A stretch of 26,962 nt of DNA. Origin: Stenocarpella maydis. Lineage: Eukaryota; Ascomycota; Sordariomycetes; Diaporthales; Diaporthaceae. Position 1 is the stretch's first letter; every line of letters starts with the position of its first letter. Location: positions 1 to 26,962 of the forward strand of contig NQMI01000253.1 in NCBI GenBank assembly GCA_002270565.1. The letters are read 5' to 3'. Below, piece after piece: positions 9,924-20,164 of the stretch. The position numbers were made by a program, and so were the translations under genes. Below the pieces are notes generated by a model. It saw only the letters and a program-made list of their open reading frames with translations. It was not told where the DNA came from and made no database searches.

Positions 9924-10105
9924 AATATTGCGAAGCTTAGCAGGACCAACACCCTTCTGATGAATATGTGCTATAGAATAGCATTCAGTTCAGCGTGTGT
10001 GTATATCGGCAGGGTCGCAGTATAGTGCCCTGAGGCGAATTCGGACAATTGACAATGGTCTGGACAACTTTGTATTGAATTAAGTTGGGCTTCTGTAAGC
10101 CCTCC

Positions 10106-10112
10106 TTATATA
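10106..10112 (-). promoter_or_regulatory. TATA box for the antisense frame of copy B
   Basis: The minus strand reads GGGTATATAAGGAGGGC here, about 185 bp upstream of the antisense ATG at 9923. The flanking 10000-10250 is unusually GC-rich and little affected by RIP. A pyrimidine- and A-rich leader with CAATACAAAG-like initiator sequence follows. Copy A is about 600 bp shorter in this interval and shows no equivalent. The promoter assignment is inferred from sequence only. Confidence 0.45.
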
Positions 10113-10443
10113 CCCTCCGACGTCGTCTCACCCCTGGGCACGCTGCGGTCGGCTCTGGTGCAAATTTGCAAATGCCGGAAAATTCGCCCTTCCAACACAC
10201 CATCTTTGGTTCTAAGCAACCAGCCAACCATAGCCCTAGCAATACCCAAATTAAGTACATATAAACTTCAGAAATCAAGCTATCCAATGCACTAGGTCAT
10301 ATACTTTTTGGGTAAGAAATAAGGGTAATGCAGAGGTCTGAATTAAGGTGCAAATGCAGGCCAAAATAATCGACTCACGGCCACCAAACTCATCTTGCGT
10401 CACGCACGCACTGGGCGTACTTAGCGAAAATCGCCTGACTCGC

Positions 10444-10517
10444 AAGTCTAGGGTAACTCCTTGCTAGGAAGTCTAGGGTAACTCCTTACAACAAAGTCTA
10501 GGGTAACTCCTTGCACG
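10444..10517. repeat. 25-bp tandem repeat, three copies
   Basis: The word AAGTCTAGGGTAACTCCTT starts at 10444, 10469 and 10494, giving an exact 25-bp period. The six or so bases after it vary (GCTAGG, ACAACA, GCACGG). It lies between the antisense TATA box and the 3' LTR of copy B and is absent from copy A. It could be an upstream regulatory element of the antisense promoter or a simple duplication. Confidence 0.85.
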
Positions 10518-10851
10518 GAGTACCAACGCCCTGCTGAGCGGTTCCGTTTAACAACCCTAAACATTACAGCAGGAACAACCCAGACAGACGCATTCAGCAC
10601 AGCGACTGGAATCCTGCAGGGATACCTAATAGGAGGCAATACTACAACCCTCGCAAAAAGAATAAGAAAGCATAAAGACAGCATTTTATAGTATAGCGGA
10701 TAAAAGGAGATCTCAATCTACAGTCTTCTTAGCCTTCAAACTGTGAGATTTAGTAACTCTGCCCGATATGACGGATTAGGAAGGCATGAATAAAAAAAAA
10801 AACATAATAAGCGGAAAGAACTTATAGATTACTTTTAAGGATAAAAGAAGC

Positions 10852-10862
10852 AAGGAGGGAGA
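10852..10862 (+). other. Polypurine tract of copy B
   Basis: AAGGAGGGAGA lies four bases before the 3' LTR, where the plus-strand DNA primer of an LTR retrotransposon is made. Copy A has the matching AGAGGGGAGA before its own LTR. Confidence 0.75.
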
Positions 10863-10865
10863 TAG

Positions 10866-11332
10866 TATTATAAACCAACACACTAGCACCCCGGACCCTG
10901 GTTTGCAGGCCCAAGGATATCAGGAACATATGCCACGATGCAACCCCGCAGAGCCTTAATGGCGGAGTCAGCATGCTATACAGTAAGTCAGGGTTAGGGT
11001 TAAGAATCCACCCCACCAAGATGGATATACTGGATATAGGTTATCCAGCATATCCCCAGCCTTAGCCCGGATATATTGGCTATAAGTTATCCAATATAGC
11101 TTACTGAAGAATCAGAATATATAACTATATGGTTATCACCATAGTAGATAGCTTTTATAGAACAGACTCTTTAGTCATTAATCTAAGTATTTAATCCCAG
11201 CATTGGATAGCCTTACAGCTAGTGATTATTGTTAGTTAATAATATTGCTTAACAACCGCCTAATAATGTATTCCGAACATAAACCCTTGATCTTTCAGGA
11301 TTATGTACTCAGAAACCCCTTTGATCATTATA
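10866..11332 (+). repeat. 3' LTR of copy B (467 bp)
   Basis: It aligns end to end with 2968-3434. The first dinucleotide is TA instead of TG and the last is TA instead of CA, both transitions expected from RIP. AAAAA (11333-11337) follows as target duplication. The telomere-like CAGGGTTAGGGTT recurs at 10989-11001, and the LTR hairpin at about 11023-11055 with one mismatch. Confidence 0.93.
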
Positions 11333-11337
11333 AAAAA

Positions 11338-11893
11338 GATATTAAAGTTCTTTTTATTATATAATTGATTATTAGTATTAGCCGTCCTTTATTCATTTTT
11401 TAAGTTATATATAAGTTATTAAAGATATAATTATTTTAATCAAATAAAGAAAGTTTTATAAATGTATAGATTTATAATTATAAAGAGGCTATCTAGAATA
11501 ATAATAATAATAATAATAATAATGATAATAATAATAATGATAATAATAATAATTTCTCTTATTTTACTATCTTATACTATATACCTAAGTATAAGGAGGC
11601 TGCTATCTTGGCATGCGGTCCTTTAGCAAATAGGCTACTCATTATAGTAATATCTTTAATATTTAAAAAGGGCATTATTATTGAATCAGTAATAGACCCA
11701 GCTATGTACAGAAGCACTGTCAGGCATGAGGCAAATAGGACGTATTTGACTCAGCAGTGGTGATCCGTAACCCACCAGGTCATTCCGTATTTTAGGATTT
11801 ACATTTTGCGCAACGTCACCGTAAACCCTCTAGGCAATGGAAAGAGACTCCATTTACAGCACATCTCTATACGGAGATCCGTTTAACAAATAC
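11338..11893. other. AT-rich spacer, no gene
   Basis: This holds AT-rich degenerate DNA with an AAT microsatellite (11496-11556). From about 11590 it passes into more balanced sequence that is probably the 3' flank of the gene ending at 11894. No conserved reading frame or RNA was seen. Confidence 0.6.
11496..11556. repeat. AAT trinucleotide microsatellite
   Basis: About 20 units of AAT, interrupted twice by GAT. The interruptions suggest an old, slowly mutating tract. Confidence 0.9.
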
Positions 11894-13000
11894 TCAGCCG
11901 AGAATTACGACCTGTACTGAACCTTGCGGTGTCTCTGCCTCCGGCCCTTCTGTCACGGCCTCCTCACCTTCGGCAACATAGTCCGAGACAAAAATTGGAC
12001 CACATGCTTCAATAAATTGAGGGATGTTGTCATCACCAAAAGCATCGACACAACCAGACACGGTGCCATTGACACAGAACTGGAATAACATTGAAAACGT
12101 TAGTACAATGAGTAAATCTGACAACTCTCGTTACTCCAGCCGGCTCTGTAGGGATGGAGGACTTACGTGGTATGGGTTGAATACAAGTCGCGTGTCGGAA
12201 CGGGCTGTTGTCCATTCAACTGAGAGGCGTTCAGCGACATGATAAGAGATTGAAACTGCCTCTCAGGGTGGGATTGGTGACGGGACCGCCCAGTATTACA
12301 TACAGCGCAGACTGACGCCACTCATGGCCGGATACCGGCGGCCAGTCAGATTGGCGATAACTCCAAAGAAAGCATCGTATCGTGGCTCTGCGGCCGAGCT
12401 TCCGTTCACAGTGCGGTTGTTGCTAGTCGACCCTGTCGTCACGGGTGCGCCAACGGCGGATATACCCCCGCCACCGAAGATGCCAGTCAGGGCGATGGCG
12501 TCGCCCGTGCTGAAATAGTCCCGATCGATCTCGAAGCTGCACTTGGAGCCGTCCGACTGCCTCCGCATGAGCCCGCCGTCGAGAGAATCCACCACGAAGG
12601 CAGAGGCCGGGATGACCGCGAGTAAGGTGAGGAGCAGGGCGAGCAGGGCGCGGGATGGCGAGCCCATACGAGGCACGCCGGCTGAGGTCTGGAGGGTCTC
12701 GTTCTGGGTGTTCTTGATGCTGCCCTGACAGAATGTGAGGCCGGGGTAGGTAGAGTTGTCATTTGTGGTGTTGGAATAGCACTGGCTGAACTCGCGCACG
12801 CTCAGAGACGTCTCGCAGTACGCGTTGCACCAGTAGAGCTGGACCTCGCCGTCGCAGCAGGAGCGAATGCTGCTGGTATTTGCACTCTCAACACCACACA
12901 CGCGCGTCCCGGTGCTGTTACGGAGGACTGGCGTGGATGAGGGGGTGTCATTGCAGTTTCTGATTTTACCTGCGAGGGTATACTGGAAGTCGAGGGACAT
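11894..13000 (-). CDS. Three-exon gene for a secreted or membrane glycoprotein, unknown family
   Basis: Exons are 13000-12304, 12219-12167 and 12079-11894; joined they give 311 codons and a TGA. The ATG at 13000 sits in an ideal CCACCATG context, 146 bp below a TATA box. Both introns have consensus ends, and joining restores one frame through VFNPYHFCVNGTVSGC. Residues 1-111 hold about eight cysteines and many Asn-X-Ser/Thr sites. Residues 112-140 (MGSPSRALLALLLTLLAVIP, then ASA-F) are a textbook signal peptide or membrane segment. A dibasic MRRQS site follows, then a second glycosylation-site-rich part with four cysteines and an acidic tail. Translation could instead start at 12667, giving a 200-residue secreted protein. 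The gene is intact and GC-rich amid RIP-mutated DNA. I do not recognise the family; a secreted effector-like role is possible but unproven. Confidence 0.75.
12080..12166 (-). other. Spliceosomal intron 2 (87 bp)
   Basis: On the minus strand it begins GTAAGTCC and ends TTATTCCAG. A TACTAAC branch-point match (minus strand of 12098-12104) lies about 18 bp before the acceptor. Removal is in phase 0 and is required to keep the frame. Confidence 0.85.
12220..12303 (-). other. Spliceosomal intron 1 (84 bp)
   Basis: It begins GTATGTAATAC and ends GCCTCTCAG, with a GCTGAAC branch-like word nearby. The exon breaks after the first base of a codon. Without removal, a TAA is met right after the donor. 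Confidence 0.8.
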
Positions 13001-13145
13001 GGTGGACTTATTGTGTGGGTTCAAGAAGCCAAGAAAACCAGCACTTGTCAAACAAATAGTTGGGGCAGGGCAGAGAGTAAACCAGTTGACCGTGGTGGGC
13101 AATTGATGTTGGCCTTGTTGGAAACCTCTTGATTCAATTCCTCCT

Positions 13146-13151
13146 TTATAC
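13146..13151 (-). promoter_or_regulatory. TATA box of the glycoprotein gene
   Basis: The minus strand reads AGTATAAAGGAGG. The first well-placed ATG (13000) follows after about 146 bp, across a leader with a pyrimidine-rich patch (TTTACTCTCTGCCCTGCCCC). This argues that the gene starts here and has no further upstream exon. Confidence 0.6.
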
Positions 13152-14205
13152 TTGTACGCCTCGGATTCATGGTTTTAACAAATTCTCATCATGACGTTAC
13201 TATGCGTGAAACAGTGCAAAAGAATGGTTCAGCCGCCTGCCAAGCTTCCTCCTGCATCCTCCGCTTTGCGTGTGGCTAGCAGATGGCCACTATACCGACG
13301 ATCGTTAGGGCAGTGTACTCGACCACTCCAGGCTATCTTAAACATGTAGATGCCCCTTTGCCAAGGTTATTAGAACTATAGCTTCCCTGCCTATTTTATA
13401 TAGTGCAGCTATATGATAGTAAATTTACTAATAAAGTTTTTAAAGTTAACTTATTAATCTTATGTAAATAACCTTAGTAAGAATATCGAAAACTATAATA
13501 TAAAAAATCTAAAATGGAGAAACTACTTTATATATAAGAAATTAACTCTCCTTTAATACTTCTTTATTCTAATATCTTCTTACATATAATCCTTAAAGAG
13601 ATAAAATACTAAAACAAAGATTTAACTGAGGCTTCTTATAAAGTTTTTTTTAAAAAACAATATTATAAGTTTTATAAAATATAATGCATTTAATTAATAT
13701 TTACATCTCATTATTTGAAACTTAATAAAAATAAAGTATAATTAAAATTAAAATAATTAAATTAATATTTAATATTAGAAAGAGTATTTACTTAGAGAAA
13801 AAGAAATTTTAAAAAAGAAATTTAAGTTTAAGGTTAGCTAATAAAATAATCAGTTCTTTAGTTCTTATATACTTTATATTTAAGTTATAAACTATTATAA
13901 GTATAAATATAGCTGATTCTCCTTAGGTATACCTTATATAAGTACTATAATAGCACTAGTAAAGCAGTAATTAAATTAAGAACTCGAAATTAATTATTAT
14001 TTAAAAGAGTATTAGGCTTAGAACTTATTATAAGAAAAGCTCTTTATATATTAAATGCCTTAGCCTTAAAATCTCTTTATTTAGAATTTTATTACTATTC
14101 TTTTTTATATAGACCTCTTTTTAAGACCTCTTTTTAAAGACTTCTTTAATAGTATAAGAAATCTTTCCTATTCCAAGATTCATTTAAGTTGCTCTACTTG
14201 AATAG
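13152..14205. other. Upstream flank grading into AT-rich RIP-type DNA, no gene
   Basis: 13152-13380 has ordinary composition and probably carries the upstream control region of the gene at 11894-13000. From 13381 to 14150 the sequence becomes very AT-rich with TpA excess and dense stops in all frames. Nothing recognisable remains there. Confidence 0.6.
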
Positions 14206-14293
14206 CTTCCTATAGTATGCCTTCCTATAGTATGCCTTCCTATAGTATGCCTTCCTATAGTATGCCTTCCTATAGTATGCCTTTATAGTATGC
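14206..14293. repeat. 15-bp minisatellite CTTCCTATAGTATGC, 5.9 copies
   Basis: Five perfect head-to-tail copies start at 14206, 14221, 14236, 14251 and 14266. A sixth copy, shortened by two bases, ends at 14293. Perfect identity means recent expansion or homogenisation, in contrast with the decayed DNA around it. Confidence 0.95.
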
Positions 14294-15839
14294 CTCTTAG
14301 AGGAAGGATTGATTATATATAAGCTTTGCCTTATACTAAGTTGATGTCTTAGTAGGTTGTAGGCTTATGGCACCCTTCTGAAAAAATGGTTACTTTGGGG
14401 TTCTTACCATAATTACAGCCCTGCTCGCGCCGTTACAGTAGGAATGAGGAGAACTAGCTAGCTTTGCACCGAAGGTGGTTTGTGTGTTAGAGATAACCGA
14501 AAGGGCCTCTTAATCTCAAAAGATTCCTCTATGGCCCATAATCACATACCTAGGTTTAGAAAAGATCGGCAGGTTGGCTATGGCAATTCGGCACGGGCTG
14601 CCTCGACTCAAGACTGGATATTGTGACTTAAGCGACGACGTAGATGCTTGCTCTAGTTGCTTAGCTCCACCTTCACCATACAGACTCTGATCGCAAGATT
14701 AGATCAACTATGAGGCAGGTGAGCTCGGCCTAATTCTATATGCTGAGAAGAACAAAGAGTCTTCACTCCGTCTTTATCATTAGTTTGCTTCGAATCCTTG
14801 TTCCAAACTGGTAATCCTGAGTAGAAGAGACAGTGCGAGGAACCTTCTTCGACGAAACAGAGACTTCTGCGTGCATTATGTAAATGATACCAACTACCTA
14901 CGTGTTGTGCATTGAAATTTAAACGTAGAGGAAAGGACAAAAGCAAGCAGGATGGGGGGACAGACGTGTGGGTCCTCCAAAGTATAGGGGAGAAGCACAC
15001 GCGTCTAGGTTTCTTTCAGATTACTTAATGTAGCTTCATATAGTCATGTTCCTGGTTCAGAGACTATTTCATAAGCTCAGGTAGTATCTAACTTAAGTAC
15101 CATGCAGTATAATATGGTGTTCTATAAAAGATACATGGAACGCCCTTAGTATAAGTTAAGTATCTTTAGAGGAGAAACTTAGTACCTGATTCTATCGCCT
15201 CAGCAGAGATTGGGATGAATGACTTTCAGTGTTAGTCAGGATCAGCATCTTCAGAAGTTTTTATTTATAAGAGAGAATCCGGGGTATCAATTTCGTACCA
15301 AAACCATGAATTCTCTACCTAAACTTGCGGATAGAAGCTCAACCAATACCTTTCACACCTCTTCTCTCAAGAAATTGTTCACCAAGGATTGATTACCACA
15401 AATCATAAACTTTAGAATGATACTCTCACGTTCCGCTAATAAGTAAATCAGTACTTTAAAGGCTCTGGACTTTTAGGCGGGGGTGGAATTGTACTAGGAA
15501 TTCTATTACTGGTGATGATTCTACATATAAAATAGACCATGGGCCGCCGGTTAAATTGCCAGCCCTAGATTAATTATTGATCTCTAGCAGCTATGGAATC
15601 AGCAGAGCGGGATATAAATTAAAACCTAAATAACTTTAAATAGGTAAAGGGTCCCTAGTAAAGAGAGCAATAGAACAGAGCGTAGTTGCAAAGAAAGTAA
15701 CAGTAAAAAGAGCATAATAAAGAAGGTTTTAATAAAGAAAAGAGCCTTGGAAGTAGTGAAGAGTAGTAATAGAGAGAAGTAAAAGAATAATAAAATAAAG
15801 AATAGGAATAAAGAGTACTAATAATAAATAATAATAGAG
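14294..15839. other. Gene-free stretch of mixed composition
   Basis: 14350-15250 has near-normal GC but no frame with domain, signal peptide or splice support. A 98-codon minus-strand frame at 14704-15000 has no recognisable features and looks accidental. 15655-15835 is purine-rich on the plus strand, like 2312-2715, and may come from the same kind of decayed repeat. Confidence 0.5.
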
Positions 15840-18800
15840 AACTTAATTAATTGACTTTATTCCTAATAACAAGCTTTATTTTTAATTAAATATATTTAAT
15901 GATACTTTTTCATTACTTAATTAAAATGTAAGATGTTTTAAGTAATTGATTTAACTTGATACAACTTTTGGAAATTAAAATATAAAACAAAATATAACTG
16001 ATTTTAGAAAATAAGACTTAATTGATTTAAGTTAAAAGTAAGAAATATGTAATATTTCCTTTTTATAATAATTATTAAATCCCTTTTACTAATATTAAAC
16101 TATAAATCATTATTTTATATTATAAGTTTTAGTCTTAAACTATAATAACTTTTAAAAGTATCATTACGGTTAATATATTTAATTTTAAAGCTGTCTCTAG
16201 CTATTATCCAGTTTAATATAATTAATATTTTTAGAATGATAAATTTAAAATATAAATTAAAGTATAAATACCTTATATTATATGTATATTTAAAATATAT
16301 TTCTATATTAAGGTTATTATATTAAGTTTAAAGCTAGATTCATTCAATGTAACATTATGAAGAACTATATATAAATAGATTTACTTAATATTTAAAATCG
16401 AAAAAGACTAAAACTTACAAAATAATAACGATTAATAATATTATAAGAAAAATAATCACCTCCTAGATATAAATGTTACTAAAGGCCTTAATTATTCCTT
16501 CAAAACTATTCTTTATTAAACTATACCTATTTACTAGCTAAACTATATACTACTTTTTAAGGCCCCTATAATCCAATAACTCTCTTAAGAACTTATTTAG
16601 ACCTTATATTTCCTTTTTACTTAACTTTAAGTTACATATTCTAAATTAAATTCCCCTTGACTTACTAATTTATTCAATATTTACTTAATTAGTAAGCTAA
16701 GTATTTAAAAAAGTTGTTTTTAATAAAAGTTAAACAATCTTTATTTAATATAAGCTATGCCTTAAATTAATAACTTTAATTTAATTCACTTGCGCTATAC
16801 CTTAACAAATTATGGACCTAAATAGTAAGATGATATTAAGAAATATATTCTCTCTCTATATATATAAAGCTATATTTAGTATTTAAATATTATTATAATA
16901 ATATTTATATTTAAAGAAAGCTATTTCTCAAAAGTCTATTACTTTACTGATATTTACTCCATATTAATAAGCTATATTATACATTTATATTTCTTTTTAA
17001 ATATGTTTTAAATGTACTATAGTTTATTCATAAGTAAGATATACTAATAAATAAGATAGTTTTATTATATCTACTAACCTTAATATTTCTTTAGCGTTAA
17101 TGAGTTAATAAAGGTGAGTATTAATTAATATTTAATGCATTTGATTATTTATTTCCATTGAAATTTATTAATTTAAAGTAACTGGATTAGCTGTAATATT
17201 AATTCAAATAAGGTAAATTTAGTAAAAGAAAATAGGTCTTATATTATATTAATTAATATTACCTTTAACCTTGAAATCTCAATTTATTATAAACTATTCA
17301 TAAATATATATTTATATTAATTCATATTGATTAAGTCTAATCTATCATAATATAATAAAAATATAATTAATTAAACACTGATTTATTATTGTTATATCTT
17401 TTTATATTATATTCAATCCTATTATAATTACTATGGTGTTATTTAATTAATTTATTATAGATTTCTTTCTGAATATTATTGTTAATATTATTGGATAATT
17501 AATTCCTTTTTCCTTTTCCTTTAATTATTAATAAGAAACGTATAATATTAAGTACCTCTTTAATTTATATTTAAGTCTTTTAGTCTATTAATTATTAGTA
17601 AGTATTATATCAATACTCACTTAAATCTAAACCTACGTTTTTATAAAACAAATAAGCTTATGCATTATCGTTTGTATATGTATTATTATTTCAATATTTA
17701 TCATTATTTATATATTTGCTATTATTTAGTTAATAATTATTAAAACTAATATATAGAAGCTATTTAATAGATAGAGATTCTATCATTAATAAAACTCAGT
17801 TATTCAATATTTTATTAAGTATTAAAAATATTTCAAACTCTCATTACTAAAGCGAAATAAAAACTATTAATAATAGAATTATTAAGTAAATATTAAGTTT
17901 TAAAAGATTGAAATATAAGTCTTAAAATATCATTTTAACTTCCTTAAATATCAACTTAATATTACTTTTAATAACAATCTTATTACAAGTTACGTTAAAT
18001 ATAATACAGAACTTAAATTTAATATTATAATCAATAAGGGCTTAAAGAACATTATAAATATTGATATTATATATATATTTTTAAAAGTAAATATAATATA
18101 TTATTTAGTTATTAAAGTATTGAAAGTAGTCACGGCTTAGTTTATTATTTATTCATTTAAATAAGCTTAATTACTGAAAAATTGAGAAAAGTTAACTTTA
18201 TAATTTGAATTATAACGCAGTAAATACCAAAAATAGTTATAAATAATTAGAAATATTATCTCTTTCGATTAATATATTTAATCAATACTCTATATTAATA
18301 GTAAATAGGTTAAATAGAATTTACCGTGTTATATTTAGTAGTATATATAAATATTACTAATATAATAATTATATTTATGATAGGTCTAGTTTAATTAAAA
18401 TTATAAATATTATTATTTAGAATTTTATATTTAGTTATTATATTATGAAAACTTTCAATTAGTTTTTAGCAACTTTTAAATCTTTGTAAAGTACTTTTCA
18501 ATTATTTTAAAAATAATTAGATTTAATCTTTAAGGTAAATCATATATTTATAAAGTATTAAACTTAATATTATATAATACTAATATAAGGTTAACTACAT
18601 TGTTTATATTAAAGAGTTAGAGGAGAAAACTTCAAATACCTTAATAAGTAATATAATAAATTAATATTTACTTTTAAAGTAAATTTATATCATAAATCTT
18701 GATGTTAAATTATAGTAATTTATATTAGTATTATTAAGAAGTTATTAATGTATTAGGTTTAAAGCTATCTGTAGTTTAATACTATTAAGAATTATATATA

Positions 18801-19819
18801 AATAAATTTAGTATATAACTTAAGGTATATATATAAATAACTTAAATTTAGTAGTACAAAAAGGCTATAGTCTTTCAAATTAATAATTTATTTATGGTTT
18901 AATTAAATAGCTATCATAAGCCTTTTTAATGCTAATTACTTTAGAATATTTATTTAATATTCTAAGCTACTAATATTAGTAATATAATATTTTAGATAAA
19001 GCTAATAATATTTATAGTTTAATTTAATTATGGTTAATTAATGAATCTTTTAAAACATGGTATAAAAATTATATTTCCTTAGTTTAAATAAATAATAAAA
19101 GCTTAGAAAGGAATAATAATAAAACATATATAAACACTAAATATAATAATTAAGTATATATTAAAAAAGACCTTTATTAAAGCTTAAGAGTTATAATACA
19201 ATAAGTATATACTGTTGATTAAGCAAATTAAAGACTTCAGGAGTATAAAGTTAAAGTTTAATAATATATCTTAAAAGTAACGAAATAAATTATAAATGTT
19301 GTTAAAGAATATTTACTAAGTAATAAAGATTTAAAAGCTTAAAGAATAATGAATAATTTTAACTTATAATACGCTATGGTTAAAAATAATATGAATTTAA
19401 AGAAATTACTAAGGCTTTTAATAATCCTTATACCGAAAAGAAATAAGTAGCTTTATATATATTTATAAACTTTATGTTCTTTCTATTTAATTTTTAAGTA
19501 ACTTAAATACTGAAATATATTTTCCTTACTTGAAATATAAACTATATATTACTAATATTAATGTTTAACATATTTAATATATAAATAAAAGATATAATAT
19601 GAAGATAATATAAAAACTATAATTATAAGATATATTAAAAACGAACTATCTTATATAAACTTGAATATTTTTTAAATCCACTATACTAACTATAAACAGG
19701 TTAAATTAAGAAGTTGAATTAAATAGAAATATTTAAATATAATTAATACTAATTATTATTAATATTCATGAACTATTTAGGGATAAGCAATCATAAAAGT
19801 TAATAAAAGTAAGTAAATA
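15840..19819. other. Four-kilobase AT-only desert
   Basis: The sequence is overwhelmingly A and T, with stops in every frame and frequent TTAATTAA- and TATATA-type words. It looks like end-stage RIP of one or more old repeats. I could not identify the original elements, RNA genes or any preserved motif. Confidence 0.75.
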
Positions 19820-19821
19820 TA

Positions 19822-20003
19822 ATAACGTAGTTTATCAGTGAGCCGCCACTATCAGTGAACCGCCACTTTTAACTATTTCCCCTACCTTTTATTAACTATA
19901 GCACCCTCCCAGGGCTAAATAATTAATAAAAGTTGGCACCAATTAGTGCCAACTGCACTTAATTTCTTATTTCTAATTGATTTTGCTAATTTAGAGTGGT
20001 TGG
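19822..20003 (+). repeat. Left terminal inverted repeat (182 bp)
   Basis: It pairs with 21971-22152 across nearly its whole length. It contains a direct pair, ATCAGTGAGCCGCCACT then ATCAGTGAACCGCCACT (17-bp period), and further in the palindrome GTTGGCACCAATTAGTGCCAAC without its outermost base pair. Both are likely transposase or host-protein binding sites. Confidence 0.92.
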
Positions 20004-20164
20004 GGTGGGTACAGGGGGGCCTACAAGTAGTAAGGTTTTAGTAGGATAGTCTTTTTTTAGTGCTAGTTACATCCCTGATTTTCGTATTATTCTCATATCA
20101 ACCCACCTATTTAAATATTTAACGCATTAGCATTCTATAATAACGACATATATTCTATATCTAA

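Larger units (their letters stand above)
2968..11332 (+). mobile_element. Full-length Ty3/gypsy chromovirus-type element, copy B (8.4 kb, RIP-dead)
   Basis: A complete LTR retrotransposon. It has two 467-bp LTRs (2968-3434 and 10866-11332) and a purine tract just before the 3' LTR. AAAAA occurs on both sides (2963-2967 and 11333-11337), the 5-bp target duplication usual for Ty3 integrases. Internal order is gag with a CCHC knuckle, a long cysteine-rich linker, protease, reverse transcriptase, RNase H, integrase, chromodomain, then an antisense reading frame with its own TATA box. The order PR-RT-RH-IN-chromodomain places it in the chromovirus branch of Ty3/Metaviridae. Dozens of in-frame stops and lost catalytic residues make it non-autonomous. 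It inserted next to older repeat material and shares its family with copy A. Confidence 0.93.

Noticed and set aside
9985..10287. Minus-strand frame of 100 codons with a hydrophobic start
   Set aside because: It overlaps the TATA box and leader of the antisense gene and has no counterpart in copy A; probably accidental in a GC-rich promoter region.
12487..12762. Second minus-strand frame in the glycoprotein gene
   Set aside because: Shadow frame (Pro/Ser/Arg-rich) of the real exon 1, arising from its high GC content.
14206..14293. Regular repeats as a CRISPR array
   Set aside because: Head-to-tail 15-bp units without spacers, in fungal DNA; a minisatellite.
14704..15000. Minus-strand 98-codon frame
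   Set aside because: No signal peptide, domain, splice support or promoter; composition like non-coding DNA.
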